Assembly (NCBI GenBank): GCA_002405165.1
Contig: DHLF01000004.1
Location: 296,751 to 355,335, forward strand
Reading direction: 5' to 3'
From: Christensenella sp. UBA4675
Lineage (GTDB): Bacteria > Bacillota > Clostridia > Christensenellales > Borkfalkiaceae
Length of the DNA: 58,585 nucleotides
Under the pieces are notes generated by a model. The model was not told the DNA's origin, did not search any database, and saw only the letters and a program-made list of their open reading frames with translations. Positions 26,770 to 34,830 of this stretch are shown here, piece by piece. Position 1 is the stretch's first letter, and each line of letters starts with the position of its first letter. The position numbers and the translations under genes were made by a program.

Positions 26770-26798
26770 TATATAAATATAACATATTTTATCGTAAA
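26770..26798 (-). promoter_or_regulatory. Putative promoter of the pyk-V-ATPase operon
   Basis: Minus strand TTTACG (26798-26793), 17-nt spacer, TATATA (26775-26770); start predicted near 26763, about 20 nt before the pyk ATG. Confidence 0.5.
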
Positions 26799-26843
26799 TT
26801 AAAAGCGATTTTTTTTAATTTTGGAACTCAATTTTTTAAACGT

Positions 26844-26875
26844 TAAAAAAATTTTAAAAAATTTTAAAAAATTTT
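26844..26875. promoter_or_regulatory. Phased A/T tracts upstream of hsp20 promoter (predicted DNA bend)
   Basis: Three A6-7T4 tracts recur every 10 bp (A-runs begin at about 26845, 26856 and 26866), just upstream of the hsp20 -35 box, a spacing that favours intrinsic curvature or an UP-like element. Confidence 0.45.
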
Positions 26876-26885
26876 CGTAAAACTA

Positions 26886-26913
26886 TTGACAAACTTTTTT
26901 TTAGTGCTATAAT
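26886..26913 (+). promoter_or_regulatory. Sigma-A promoter of hsp20
   Basis: TTGACA (26886-26891), 16-nt spacer, TATAAT (26908-26913). The CIRCE operator starts 2 nt after the -10 box. Confidence 0.85.
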
Positions 26914-26914
26914 G

Positions 26915-26941
26915 TTAGCAATTAAAGGTTAAGAGTGCTAG
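26915..26941 (+). promoter_or_regulatory. CIRCE operator (HrcA site) of hsp20
   Basis: TTAGCAATT-N9-GAGTGCTAG, 15 of 18 matches to the CIRCE consensus TTAGCACTC-N9-GAGTGCTAA with the exact 9-nt spacer, at the transcription start. A third arm AATTGCTAA at 26957-26965 can pair with the left arm instead. Confidence 0.85.
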
Positions 26942-27005
26942 CACATAAACAAATATAATTGCTAACATTTATACTTTAACAAAACCAAATAAGGAGATAA
27001 TTATT

Positions 27006-27401
27006 ATGAAAAACTATTTAAGAAAGAACAATTTTTTTGAGGACGCGTTCGACAGTTTATTTGCCCCTGCTTACACCGATAATTCTGCCGTTATGAAAAC
27101 CGATATTAAAGAAAACGAAAAAGATTTTGAACTCATAGTAGATATTCCCGGTTTTAAAAAAGAAAACGTAACGCTTAACTTCGATAACGGTTACATTACC
27201 GTTTCCGCAAAAAAAGAACATGAAGAAAAAGAAGGCAAGTATATAAGGAGAGAAAGAAACGTAAGTTGTTCTAGAAGTTATTACGTTGGCGACGTTGACA
27301 AATCGCTTGTAAAAGCAAAATACGATAACGGCGTTTTAACTATCACTATTCCCAAAGAAGAAGAGAAAAAACCCGCTTCTACCCTTATTGAAATCGAATA
27401 A
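27006..27401 (+). CDS. Small heat shock protein (Hsp20/alpha-crystallin family)
   Basis: 131 aa. ATP-independent holdase chaperone. The alpha-crystallin domain spans about 30-131: DFELIVDIPGFKKENVTLNF, ISVSAKKEHEE-like strand, FxRSYYVGDVD-like segment and the terminal GVLTITIPKEEEKK box. AAGGAG precedes the ATG. Monocistronic, controlled by a consensus promoter with a CIRCE site, so HrcA should repress it and heat or misfolding stress should induce it. Confidence 0.93.
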   Translation: MKNYLRKNNFFEDAFDSLFAPAYTDNSAVMKTDIKENEKDFELIVDIPGFKKENVTLNFDNGYITVSAKKEHEEKEGKYIRRERNVSCSRSYYVGDVDKSLVKAKYDNGVLTITIPKEEEKKPASTLIEIE

Positions 27402-27566
27402 TATATCTTGTTTAGTTTGTTTTATTTAATTTTAAATAATATTTTACAATTTTTTTGTAAAAATTCAAAATAAACTAACAAAATTTAAATATACGATTTT
27501 TCGATAAAAAGCATATCAAAAAAGCATAAAACTTTTTTCAAACTCCATATTTACAACATTAACAAC

Positions 27567-27600
27567 TTACGCCCGACGGCAATTATGCCGTCGGGCGTAA
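27567..27600 (+). terminator. Terminator after hsp20
   Basis: A perfect 15-bp GC-rich stem (27567-27581 with 27586-27600) followed by AATTTTATAAAA, 165 nt beyond the hsp20 stop. The stretch 27402-27566 is AT-rich and I see no gene in it. Confidence 0.6.
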
Positions 27601-27631
27601 AATTTTATAAAAAATTTAATAATCAACAAAA

Positions 27632-27667
27632 GTTGCCATACCGGCTAAAAGCTATAATTACGGCAAC
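27632..27667 (-). terminator. Putative terminator of glnN-sfp unit
   Basis: Minus strand stem GTTGCCGTA with TATGGCAAC (one G-U pair) followed by TTTTGTT, about 35 nt after the transferase stop. Confidence 0.45.
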
Positions 27668-27700
27668 GAAATTTTGAAAAACTTTTCAAAAGCTAAAAAA

Positions 27701-28204
27701 TTACATTACCAAAAATTTTTCGTATTCGGATTCTTGTGAGCAAACGGAAAAAACGTAGTCGTCCATTTTTTCGCTTACGGACGATAAACTTTCTTCTTCC
27801 CCGTCAAAATAGAATTTATCGTCGAATCTGAGTTTATTTATTTCGGATAAAGTTTTTCCGTAATATTTTATAAAGCTTTCCTTTTTAGTCCACAAAACGT
27901 AAAATCCGAGTAAAGAACCTACTCTTTCTTGTTCTTTTTCGTGGAAAAATCTTTCGGAAATTTTTTTATAATCTCTATCCGTAATTTTTTCTACGTCTAT
28001 CCCGACGGGCTTATCCGATACGGCAACCATAACTATTTCTCCGCTATGCGAAACGTTAAAATGATACGGAGAATTTTCTATATACGGTTTGCCGTTTTCG
28101 GTTTTTTTAATTTCGCCTTCCACTCCGAAAACTTTTTTTAAAACATACTCTACAAATTGTTTAGATTGCTCTTTTTTTATAAAAGAATAATAAATTTTAA
28201 TCAT
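27701..28204 (-). CDS. 4'-phosphopantetheinyl transferase (Sfp family)
   Basis: 167 aa. Transfers the phosphopantetheine arm of CoA onto carrier proteins. Family motifs: FNVSHS (about 49-54), the Mg-binding VGIDVE and the WTKKESFIKYYG motif. Small, single-domain, nearer to the AcpT/HetI-type than to the 220-aa Sfp of Bacillus. The ATG at 28204 overlaps the glnN stop codon as ATGA, so it is translationally coupled. No polyketide or peptide synthetase lies nearby; the target carrier is not in the window. Confidence 0.85.
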   Translation of the reverse strand: MIKIYYSFIKKEQSKQFVEYVLKKVFGVEGEIKKTENGKPYIENSPYHFNVSHSGEIVMVAVSDKPVGIDVEKITDRDYKKISERFFHEKEQERVGSLLGFYVLWTKKESFIKYYGKTLSEINKLRFDDKFYFDGEEESLSSVSEKMDDYVFSVCSQESEYEKFLVM

Positions 28205-30282
28205 ACTCCGAATAATAGCGACGCGTACGACGGGAACGGCCAATATTTTTCTTCCGTTTCGCTTTCCGCCTCGTCCGCAAATTTCCTAATTTTTTTCATA
28301 CAAACCAAAACGGTGTTACAATAAAATTCGGCTTGTTCGGCAACGTTTTTATTAAACCTGTTTTGGGACACTAGCTTTTCTAAGTTGTCGGTTTCCGTAA
28401 TCATTTTTTCGTTTAAATCGGATAAAAGCCTTGCCTTAATTTCATCTTGCTTGCAAACCGCCCCTATGGACTTTTTCGCGTTTAAAACCGTAATAAGTCG
28501 CCCTATATATTCGTTTACGGCAGGATATATTTGCGTTTTAGCCATAGAAATCATAGTTAAAGCTTCTATATTTATCGTCTTACAGTAATTTTCAAGCAAT
28601 ATTTCTTGTCTTGATTTTAATTCGTTTTCCGAATACACTCCGTATTTCGTAAACAATTTTAAGTTTTTATCGTCCGTTAAACGAACTAAAGCCTGCGGAG
28701 TTGTTTTTAAATTTAATAATTTTCTTTTTTCCGCTTCTACAGTCCAATCGTCCCCGTAACCGTTACCGTTAAACAAAATGCGTTTATGATTTTTTACGGT
28801 ATCGGAAATTATATCGTGAATTTCTTTGTTAAAATCTTTGGCGTTTTCAAGGCGAGTCGCAAACTCGTCTAAAGTTTCGGCAACTATCGTGTTAATTACC
28901 GTGTTCGGTCCCGCGCAAGAAAGCGACGAACCTACCATACGAAATTCGAATTTATTGCCCGTAAAAGCAAACGGAGAAGTCCTATTTCTATCGGTTGCGT
29001 CTTTTCTTAATTTAGGCAAGACAAACGCGCCTAAATCCATACTCGAATTTCCCTTTTCGGTGTATTTTTCTCCGCTTTCGATAGAATACAAAACCTGCTC
29101 TATATCTTCGCCCAAATAAATGGAAATTATTGCGGGCGGAGCTTCGTTTGCACCTAATCTGTGGTCGTTTCCCGCAGTCGCAACACAAATACGAAGTAAA
29201 TCCTGATGTTTATCTACCGCCTTTATTACCGCGCATAAAAACAATAAAAATTGAGCGTTTTCTTTCGGGGTATCTCCCGGATTAAATAAGTTTACACCGC
29301 TATCCGTTGCAAGCGACCAGTTATTGTGTTTTCCGCTACCGTTTATTCCGGCGAAAGGTTTTTCGTGCAAAAGACAAGTTAAATCGTGGGATATCGCAAC
29401 GTTTTTCATTATTTCCATCATCAACTGATTTTGGTCTACCGCAATATTAGTCGTTGTAAAAATCGGCGCGAGCTCGTGCTGAGAAGGCGCAACTTCGTTA
29501 TGCTCGGTTTTAGCTAAAACACCTAATTTCCATAGTTGCTCGTCTAAATCTTTCATAAAACTTGCAACCCTCGGCTTTATAGCTCCGTAATAATGGTCTT
29601 CTAACTCTTGCCCCTTAGGAGCTTTTGCTCCGAACAAAGTTCTTCCAGTAAAAACTATATCTTTTCTCTTTAAAGCTTGTTTACGGTCTAGCAAAAAGTA
29701 TTCTTGTTCCGCGCCTACCGTAGAACTAACCCTTTTTACGCTTTTGCCGAATAATTTTAATATTCTTTTAGCTTGTTTGTCTATAACCCCCATAGACCTT
29801 AAAAGCGGAGTTTTTTTATCTAACGCTTCCCCCGTGTAAGAACAAAACGCGGTGGGAATACAAAGCGTATTTTCTTTTATAAACGCATAAGACGTCGGGT
29901 CCCAAGCAGTATATCCCCTTGCTTCGAACGTTGCGCGAAGTCCGCCGTTAGGAAGACTGGAAGCGTCGGGCTCTCCTTTAATTAGCTCTTTCCCGCTTAA
30001 ACTCATAATTACTTTTCCGTTTCCCATGGAAGAAATAAAGGACTCGTGTTTTTCGGCAGTAACGCCCGTCATAGGTTGAAACCAATGAGTATAATGCGTT
30101 GCCCCCTTAGAAATTGCCCAATCTTTCATAGCGTTAGCTACTTCTTGCGCTATTTTAACGTCAAGTTTTTCACCTTCGTCAATGGTTTTTTTCAACGAAT
30201 CGTATACTTCTTTGGACAATAATTTTTTCATAACGTCTTCGTTAAAAACGTCCTGCCCGAAAATTTTTGGAATATCCGTCAT
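28201..30282 (-). CDS. glnN: Glutamine synthetase type III
   Basis: 693 aa, the size of GSIII, clearly longer than GSI. Forms glutamine from glutamate, ammonia and ATP. Family landmarks: ATHYTHWFQPMTG, AEQEYFLLDR, the NEVAPSQHELAPIF and AGINGSGKHNNWS blocks, RLGANEAPPAI and NRTSPFAFTGNKFEFR. AGGAG precedes the ATG and a perfect promoter lies upstream. It shares an overlapping stop/start with the phosphopantetheinyl transferase gene. Confidence 0.96.
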   Translation of the reverse strand: MTDIPKIFGQDVFNEDVMKKLLSKEVYDSLKKTIDEGEKLDVKIAQEVANAMKDWAISKGATHYTHWFQPMTGVTAEKHESFISSMGNGKVIMSLSGKELIKGEPDASSLPNGGLRATFEARGYTAWDPTSYAFIKENTLCIPTAFCSYTGEALDKKTPLLRSMGVIDKQAKRILKLFGKSVKRVSSTVGAEQEYFLLDRKQALKRKDIVFTGRTLFGAKAPKGQELEDHYYGAIKPRVASFMKDLDEQLWKLGVLAKTEHNEVAPSQHELAPIFTTTNIAVDQNQLMMEIMKNVAISHDLTCLLHEKPFAGINGSGKHNNWSLATDSGVNLFNPGDTPKENAQFLLFLCAVIKAVDKHQDLLRICVATAGNDHRLGANEAPPAIISIYLGEDIEQVLYSIESGEKYTEKGNSSMDLGAFVLPKLRKDATDRNRTSPFAFTGNKFEFRMVGSSLSCAGPNTVINTIVAETLDEFATRLENAKDFNKEIHDIISDTVKNHKRILFNGNGYGDDWTVEAEKRKLLNLKTTPQALVRLTDDKNLKLFTKYGVYSENELKSRQEILLENYCKTINIEALTMISMAKTQIYPAVNEYIGRLITVLNAKKSIGAVCKQDEIKARLLSDLNEKMITETDNLEKLVSQNRFNKNVAEQAEFYCNTVLVCMKKIRKFADEAESETEEKYWPFPSYASLLFGV

Positions 30283-30335
30283 ACTATATCTCCTATCTTA
30301 TAGTAAAAACAACTATTAAATAATACAATAAAATA

Positions 30336-30364
30336 ATTATATATTTATATATCCCTTTTGTCAA
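30336..30364 (-). promoter_or_regulatory. Sigma-A promoter of glnN
   Basis: Minus strand TTGACA (30364-30359), 17-nt spacer, TATAAT (30341-30336); a perfect consensus with a leader of about 50 nt. Confidence 0.8.
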
Positions 30365-30491
30365 CTTTATTTTAAAAAGGAAAGCTTATAAGTATAAAAA
30401 AACGAAAAAAGGGGGAATATTACTTAAAACAATATCGTGATTTTTTCATATGTATATAAAAGGGGGAAAACACGAAAGGACGGTAGAAAAA

Positions 30492-30836
30492 ATGATAAAA
30501 AGGGGCGAACTTTACTATGCGGATTTAAGTCCCGTAGTAGGTAGCGAACAAGGTGGCGTACGACCTGTTTTAGTAGTTCAAAACGACGTCGGTAATAAAT
30601 ACAGTCCCACCGTTATAGCAGTTGCCATAACCAGTAAACTCACAAAAGCAAAACTCCCCACCCACATAGAAATAAGCGCAGAAGAATACGGCCTTTGTAA
30701 AGACTCCGTTATACTTATGGAACAAATAAGAACCATCGACAAAAGACGCTTAAAAGAACGTATAGGGCAACTTTCGCCTGCAATTATGTATAAAGTAGAA
30801 AAGGCTTTGCTGATTAGTTTGGGCGTTGTGGTTTAA
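30492..30836 (+). CDS. MazF/PemK-family mRNA interferase (NdoA-like), no antitoxin gene adjacent
   Basis: About 114 aa, colinear with Bacillus NdoA: MIKRGELYYADLSPVVGSEQGG, RPVLVVQND and the KLPTHIEI and SVILMEQIRTIDK segments. The family cuts single-stranded RNA at short motifs. I start at the ATG at 30492, which gives the family N-terminus and has AAGGA about 11 nt upstream; an in-frame ATG at 30450 has no ribosome binding site. No MazE-like antitoxin is found upstream: the 200-nt gap to glnN has no other open frame. Confidence 0.88.
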   Translation: MIKRGELYYADLSPVVGSEQGGVRPVLVVQNDVGNKYSPTVIAVAITSKLTKAKLPTHIEISAEEYGLCKDSVILMEQIRTIDKRRLKERIGQLSPAIMYKVEKALLISLGVVV

Positions 30837-30864
30837 ATTTTTACCTTTAACTTTTTAAATAATT

Positions 30865-30896
30865 CGCCCCGATTTTGTTACAGCAAAATCGGGGCG
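30865..30896. terminator. Bidirectional terminator between mazF-like gene and cls
   Basis: 13-bp stem CGCCCCGATTTTG (30865-30877) with CAAAATCGGGGCG (30884-30896) between convergent genes. Confidence 0.65.
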
Positions 30897-30966
30897 TTAT
30901 CGATATAAAAAAATTGTTTAGGTTTAATTACTATAAATTTTTTTTTAAATCGTTTAACTAATTTAG

Positions 30967-32505
30967 TTAGAATAACATTTCTATTGTTTTTAAAATTGCG
31001 TCTACAAACTTTCCGACAACGCTTGTTTTAACGTCGCTAGTAGTAACTAAAATACTTTCCGAAAAAGTTTTTGTAAAATCTTTTGCCAAATCGCTTACAA
31101 CTTTTCCCCCATAGAACATAGCTCCGCATTCGAAATTTAAAAACAAACTCATATAATCTAAATTTGCCGAACCTACGAAAGCTACTTCGTCGTCGAACAC
31201 CGCCATTTTGGCGTGATTAAATCCCGGTTTGTAAAAATAAATTTTTATACCGCTTTGCATAAGCGCGTAAAAGTTTGCCCTTGTTAAACGCGATACTATT
31301 TTCTTATCGGGAATATACGGCGTTAAAATTCTTACGTCTACCCCCCTTTCGCTAGCGTGGATTAAAGACGAAATTACGTCGCTATCGGGAACTAAATAAG
31401 GAGAAGAAATATAAACGTATCTCGACGCCCTATTTATCATATCCAAATAAACGTGAAAGGCAATATCGGTTTTATTAAACGGATTAGTCGCAAAAGGTTG
31501 AATAAGCCCGTCTTCGCAAGTTTTTTCCGCTACGGCATAATCGGAAAATTTTTCGGGATTTTTGCTGACTGCGTTGAATAAATCTAAATAAATTTTAGTC
31601 AATCCGTTTACGGCAAGTCCCGTAATTTTTACCATTGCGTCCTTCCAGTATCCGAAAGGAGAATCTATATTAGCGTATTCGTCGGCAAAATTCATTCCGC
31701 CCGTGTAGGCAACCTTACCGTCTATAATAGCAATTTTTCTATGATCCCTGTTGTTTATACTTTGTACTAAAAAAGCGGTAACTTTATTAAATAAAATACA
31801 CTCTATATTGTCGCTAAGTGCGTTTAAAATTTTAGGATATTTTTTGGGCAACCTTGAAATTGTACCCATATCGTCGTATAAAATTTTAATTTTAACGCCT
31901 TGCTTTGCTTTTTTCTTTAAAATATCGAGCATTTGCGACCAAATTTCGCCGTAATCGATAATAAAAGTTTCTAAAAAAATAAATTTTTCGGCTTTTTTTA
32001 ATTGCTCTAAAAAATCGGGGAAAAACTGTTCTCCGCATGAAAAGTACTGCGCGTTGCTGTTTTCAAACAAAGCAAACCCTTTGTTTTCTAAATATTGCGA
32101 AATACTGCTTTGCGTTTTCCCTAGCGATTCTATTTTTTCTTTGGCGGAAACTTCCGTAGGAATAACTCCGTTTTCTTCTACCGATTTATTTATTTTGGCT
32201 TTTAATTTTTTATTAGATAAGTTAAATCCGTATAAAAGATAAAACGCGCAACCGAATACGGAAAAAGTGCTTACCAAAATTATCCAACCTATTTTATAGG
32301 CGGGGTTTCTGCTCGTCCCCATAATTATAAGTATAAAAATTATTTGTACGGCAAGGCTTATTGCAGGTAACCAATAATGGGAATTAGTTATGGCAAACAT
32401 AAAATAAGCTATCCACGCAATTTGCAATAAAAGCAATGCTATAACCGTAACTATTCTGTTAGCGTGGAAAAATTTTCTTAACTTTCCGCGAAAACTAATT
32501 TTCAT
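30967..32505 (-). CDS. cls: Cardiolipin synthase (phospholipase D family)
   Basis: 512 aa. Two N-terminal membrane helices (about 17-60) followed by two PLD domains, each with an HKD motif: HRKIAIIDGKVAYTGG and HAKMAVFDDEVAFVGS. Joins two phosphatidylglycerols into cardiolipin at the membrane. The start overlaps the end of the GT8 gene by 11 nt, so they form one unit; AAAGGA lies 12 nt upstream. Confidence 0.93.
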   Translation of the reverse strand: MKISFRGKLRKFFHANRIVTVIALLLLQIAWIAYFMFAITNSHYWLPAISLAVQIIFILIIMGTSRNPAYKIGWIILVSTFSVFGCAFYLLYGFNLSNKKLKAKINKSVEENGVIPTEVSAKEKIESLGKTQSSISQYLENKGFALFENSNAQYFSCGEQFFPDFLEQLKKAEKFIFLETFIIDYGEIWSQMLDILKKKAKQGVKIKILYDDMGTISRLPKKYPKILNALSDNIECILFNKVTAFLVQSINNRDHRKIAIIDGKVAYTGGMNFADEYANIDSPFGYWKDAMVKITGLAVNGLTKIYLDLFNAVSKNPEKFSDYAVAEKTCEDGLIQPFATNPFNKTDIAFHVYLDMINRASRYVYISSPYLVPDSDVISSLIHASERGVDVRILTPYIPDKKIVSRLTRANFYALMQSGIKIYFYKPGFNHAKMAVFDDEVAFVGSANLDYMSLFLNFECGAMFYGGKVVSDLAKDFTKTFSESILVTTSDVKTSVVGKFVDAILKTIEMLF

Positions 32506-33289
32506 ATTCTGTATAAAATCCTTTTAAAATCCCTTTGTAATTATTTTTCCAAGGTTTATTTCGCCCTAAATAATGTATGATTACATTATTTTTTTTAACC
32601 CATTCCAAATCTATTTTATCGCCTTTTTTACGTTTTAAATTTTCAATTCTTATATGCCTGTCCGCTAAGTTATAAACGGCTCTCGGCATAAGTATAACTT
32701 TATCCCCGAAAAAATACGTTAAAACGTCTTGATCGAAAAGCGTTAATTTCCATTTATTTTTCAAAACGAATTTTCTTATTTTGTCTACGTCTATATTTTT
32801 GCGCAAAAAATCTAAATTCATAAGCAAAACGCCCGTATTCATATAAACGTAGTTCTTGTTTACCCCGAGCCTTATTCTATTAAAGATCTGCATAAACTTT
32901 CTTACCTGAGTACAACAACAAAACGCGTTTCCTTTAAAATCGACGTTGTAAAAATCCGATAAAGAATTATGCACTACTAAATCCGAGTCCAAATACAAAA
33001 TTCTATCCATATCGTCGGGAAGAAGTAGCGGGGCGATTATACGATAATATATCGTGTAAGGATAACGTTTAACTTTCGGAAACCCTTTAAAATAATCTTC
33101 CGAAACGGGTAAAAAATTTATTTCCCCGCTATAAGAAAATTCGTCTATAATTTCCTTTTGGTCTTGTTCCGTTAAATCGTTAGCCATAATAAACAACCTT
33201 TTTTTGCAGGGGTTGCTAGCGTTTAAAGAACGATACATTACTTTAAAATGCTTTAAATATCCGTGGTTTATAGAAACTAATACGTTCAT
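32495..33289 (-). CDS. Glycosyltransferase family 8 protein
   Basis: 264 aa. GT-A fold glycosyltransferase with the metal-binding DSD motif (Asp101-Asp103 in ILYLDSDLVV), the PYTIYYRIIAPLLLP segment and a C-terminal IIHYLGRNKPW box, as in LPS/teichoic glucosyl- or galactosyltransferases of GT8. Acceptor unknown. No Shine-Dalgarno; an extended -10 box lies 9 nt before the ATG, so the transcript appears almost leaderless. Divergent from luxS. Confidence 0.88.
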   Translation of the reverse strand: MNVLVSINHGYLKHFKVMYRSLNASNPCKKRLFIMANDLTEQDQKEIIDEFSYSGEINFLPVSEDYFKGFPKVKRYPYTIYYRIIAPLLLPDDMDRILYLDSDLVVHNSLSDFYNVDFKGNAFCCCTQVRKFMQIFNRIRLGVNKNYVYMNTGVLLMNLDFLRKNIDVDKIRKFVLKNKWKLTLFDQDVLTYFFGDKVILMPRAVYNLADRHIRIENLKRKKGDKIDLEWVKKNNVIIHYLGRNKPWKNNYKGILKGFYTEYEN

Positions 33290-33298
33290 AATAAAAAT

Positions 33299-33307
33299 AT
33301 TTTACCA
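33299..33307 (-). promoter_or_regulatory. Extended -10 promoter of the GT8-cls unit
   Basis: Minus strand TGGTAAAAT ends about 9 nt before the GT8 ATG; the expected start site is within about 2-3 nt of the start codon. Confidence 0.45.
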
Positions 33308-33374
33308 TAAAATAAAAAAAATAACAACACGAACTAAATAACTTTTATTTTTCCTATGATTTTTTTAAAAAAAG

Positions 33375-33383
33375 TGCTATACT
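33375..33383 (+). promoter_or_regulatory. Extended -10 promoter of luxS
   Basis: TGCTATACT: TATACT at 33378-33383 with TG at 33375-33376. Only 6 nt separate it from the luxS ATG at 33390, so transcription should start at or next to the A of the ATG. Confidence 0.6.
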
Positions 33384-33389
33384 TTTATT

Positions 33390-33857
33390 ATGGAAAAAAT
33401 AAAAAGTTTTACTGTAAATCATTTAAAATTGCAAAAGGGCTTATACGTTTCTAGGGTCGACGAATTTAACGGAAATACAATAACGACTTTCGATATGCGT
33501 TTTACTTCTCCTAATAAAGAAAACGTTTTAGACACGGGAGCAATACACACTATAGAACATTTAGGCGCAACTTTTTGGAGAAACGGCGACTTTAAAGAAA
33601 AAACCGTGTATTTCGGACCGATGGGTTGCAGAACGGGATTTTATTTAATTCTTTTCGGGAAATACGATAGTCTTGATATTTTGCAAGAAACCGAAAATAT
33701 GCTTAAATTTATAATAAATTACAATGGAGAAATACCCGGCGCAAGCGCGATAGAATGCGGAAATTACTCCGACCAAAATTTAGAAAACGCAAAAAAATTT
33801 TGTAGAAATTATTTAAATTCCTTAGAAAAAGAAAAAAACTTAACTTACCCCGATTAG
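33390..33857 (+). CDS. luxS: S-ribosylhomocysteine lyase (autoinducer-2 synthesis)
   Basis: 155 aa. Cleaves S-ribosylhomocysteine to homocysteine and the AI-2 precursor. Metal ligands His53 and His57 (HTIEH) and Cys123 (IECGNYSDQN), catalytic Cys80 (GPMGCRTG) and Glu56 are all present. The N-terminus MEKIKSFTVNHLKLQKG matches the family, fixing the start, yet no Shine-Dalgarno precedes it. No pfs/MTAN gene is adjacent. No signal peptide; cytoplasmic. Confidence 0.96.
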   Translation: MEKIKSFTVNHLKLQKGLYVSRVDEFNGNTITTFDMRFTSPNKENVLDTGAIHTIEHLGATFWRNGDFKEKTVYFGPMGCRTGFYLILFGKYDSLDILQETENMLKFIINYNGEIPGASAIECGNYSDQNLENAKKFCRNYLNSLEKEKNLTYPD

Positions 33858-33917
33858 TTCCGTTTTTTGTAAACAATTTACGTCGACATATAAGCATTTA
33901 ATTCTTACTATAAATTA

Positions 33918-33943
33918 GGGCGACCGCTAAAAAGCGGTCGCCC
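33918..33943. terminator. Terminator between luxS and recO
   Basis: 11-bp stem GGGCGACCGCT (33918-33928) with AGCGGTCGCCC (33933-33943) between convergent genes. Confidence 0.6.
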
Positions 33944-33971
33944 GTATACGTATATTTCAACTTAAAAAAAT

Positions 33972-34682
33972 TTAAAATTGCAACAACATACCCACGCTTT
34001 TAAGCGTTAAATTAAATTTTTCTTTAAACGAAAAGGCAAGAAGTTTTAAACAGTTGTTGTCATTTTCGTCGTCGGACAGTTCAAAATAATCTGTTTCGTT
34101 TATTTTATTTAATCTTAAATAAGTAGAGTAAGCAAATTTTATATCGTTTTCCTGCGCGCAAGAAGAACACAAAAAACAAGACGCGTCTTGCGACAAATAA
34201 ACGTTACCCGTTATTTCCCCGTTGCAACCTAAGCACGCCGAAAAATCGTATCCGTACCCCGAATTAGATAACGCATCTAGCAAAAATTTTACGGTTACGC
34301 TTTTTTTTACGCCTTTTAAAAAGCTTTCGTAACATTTTAAAAGATTTTTAAAAAGCGTTTCGTCGGGCTGTTCTTTATTTAAAAACGTCACCGTTTCGCT
34401 AAGCAAACAACCGCATAAGTACGCCGATATGTCGCTAGATAACATAAAATAGCTTTTTTTGCAGTCCGCGTTTACAAGCGTAAGCCTACCCGATTTTTCC
34501 GCAACTTTAATGGTGCAAAAGCAAAAAGGCTCGGCTGAAAATTTCAGCTTTGCCTTATCTTTTTTTACGCCTTTCGCGCCGACCGTAATTACGCCTTTTT
34601 CTAGCGTAAAAAAGGTTATCATTTTATCGTTTTCCCCTACGTCTACGCTTTTTAACGTTATAGCGTTAAGTATTTCTTCCAT
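33972..34682 (-). CDS. recO: DNA repair protein RecO
   Basis: 236 aa. N-terminal OB fold (ITLKSVDVGENDKMITFFTLEKGVITVGAKGV region) and a C-terminal helical part holding a four-cysteine zinc site (CLGCNG ... CFLCSSC). Loads RecA with RecR during recombinational repair. AAGGA precedes the ATG. Last gene of the yqfC-to-recO cluster, the standard place for recO in Bacillota. Confidence 0.93.
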   Translation of the reverse strand: MEEILNAITLKSVDVGENDKMITFFTLEKGVITVGAKGVKKDKAKLKFSAEPFCFCTIKVAEKSGRLTLVNADCKKSYFMLSSDISAYLCGCLLSETVTFLNKEQPDETLFKNLLKCYESFLKGVKKSVTVKFLLDALSNSGYGYDFSACLGCNGEITGNVYLSQDASCFLCSSCAQENDIKFAYSTYLRLNKINETDYFELSDDENDNNCLKLLAFSFKEKFNLTLKSVGMLLQF

Positions 34683-34734
34683 TATTTCCTTAAAATTTAG
34701 ATAAAATTTTTACTATGGCTTTGTCTAGCAAAAA

Positions 34735-34827
34735 TCATCTACTCAATCTTTTATACAAATTGTAATAGTTTATGTCGCCCGTTTTTTCAAACAATTCCCA
34801 AGCGAGCTGTTCGGCTTTTTTTCTCAT
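34735..34827 (-). CDS. yqzL: YqzL-family micro-protein
   Basis: A 30-residue frame from ATG 34827 to TGA 34735-34737 with AAAGGAGG upstream. Its sequence (LAWELFEKTGDINYYNLYK core) and its place between era and recO match the short YqzL proteins of Bacillus and Clostridia; function unknown. It is shorter than the 47-aa Bacillus protein. Only its strong ribosome binding site and synteny reveal it. A hairpin covering that site is described separately. Confidence 0.8.
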   Translation of the reverse strand: MRKKAEQLAWELFEKTGDINYYNLYKRLSR

Positions 34828-34830
34828 AAT

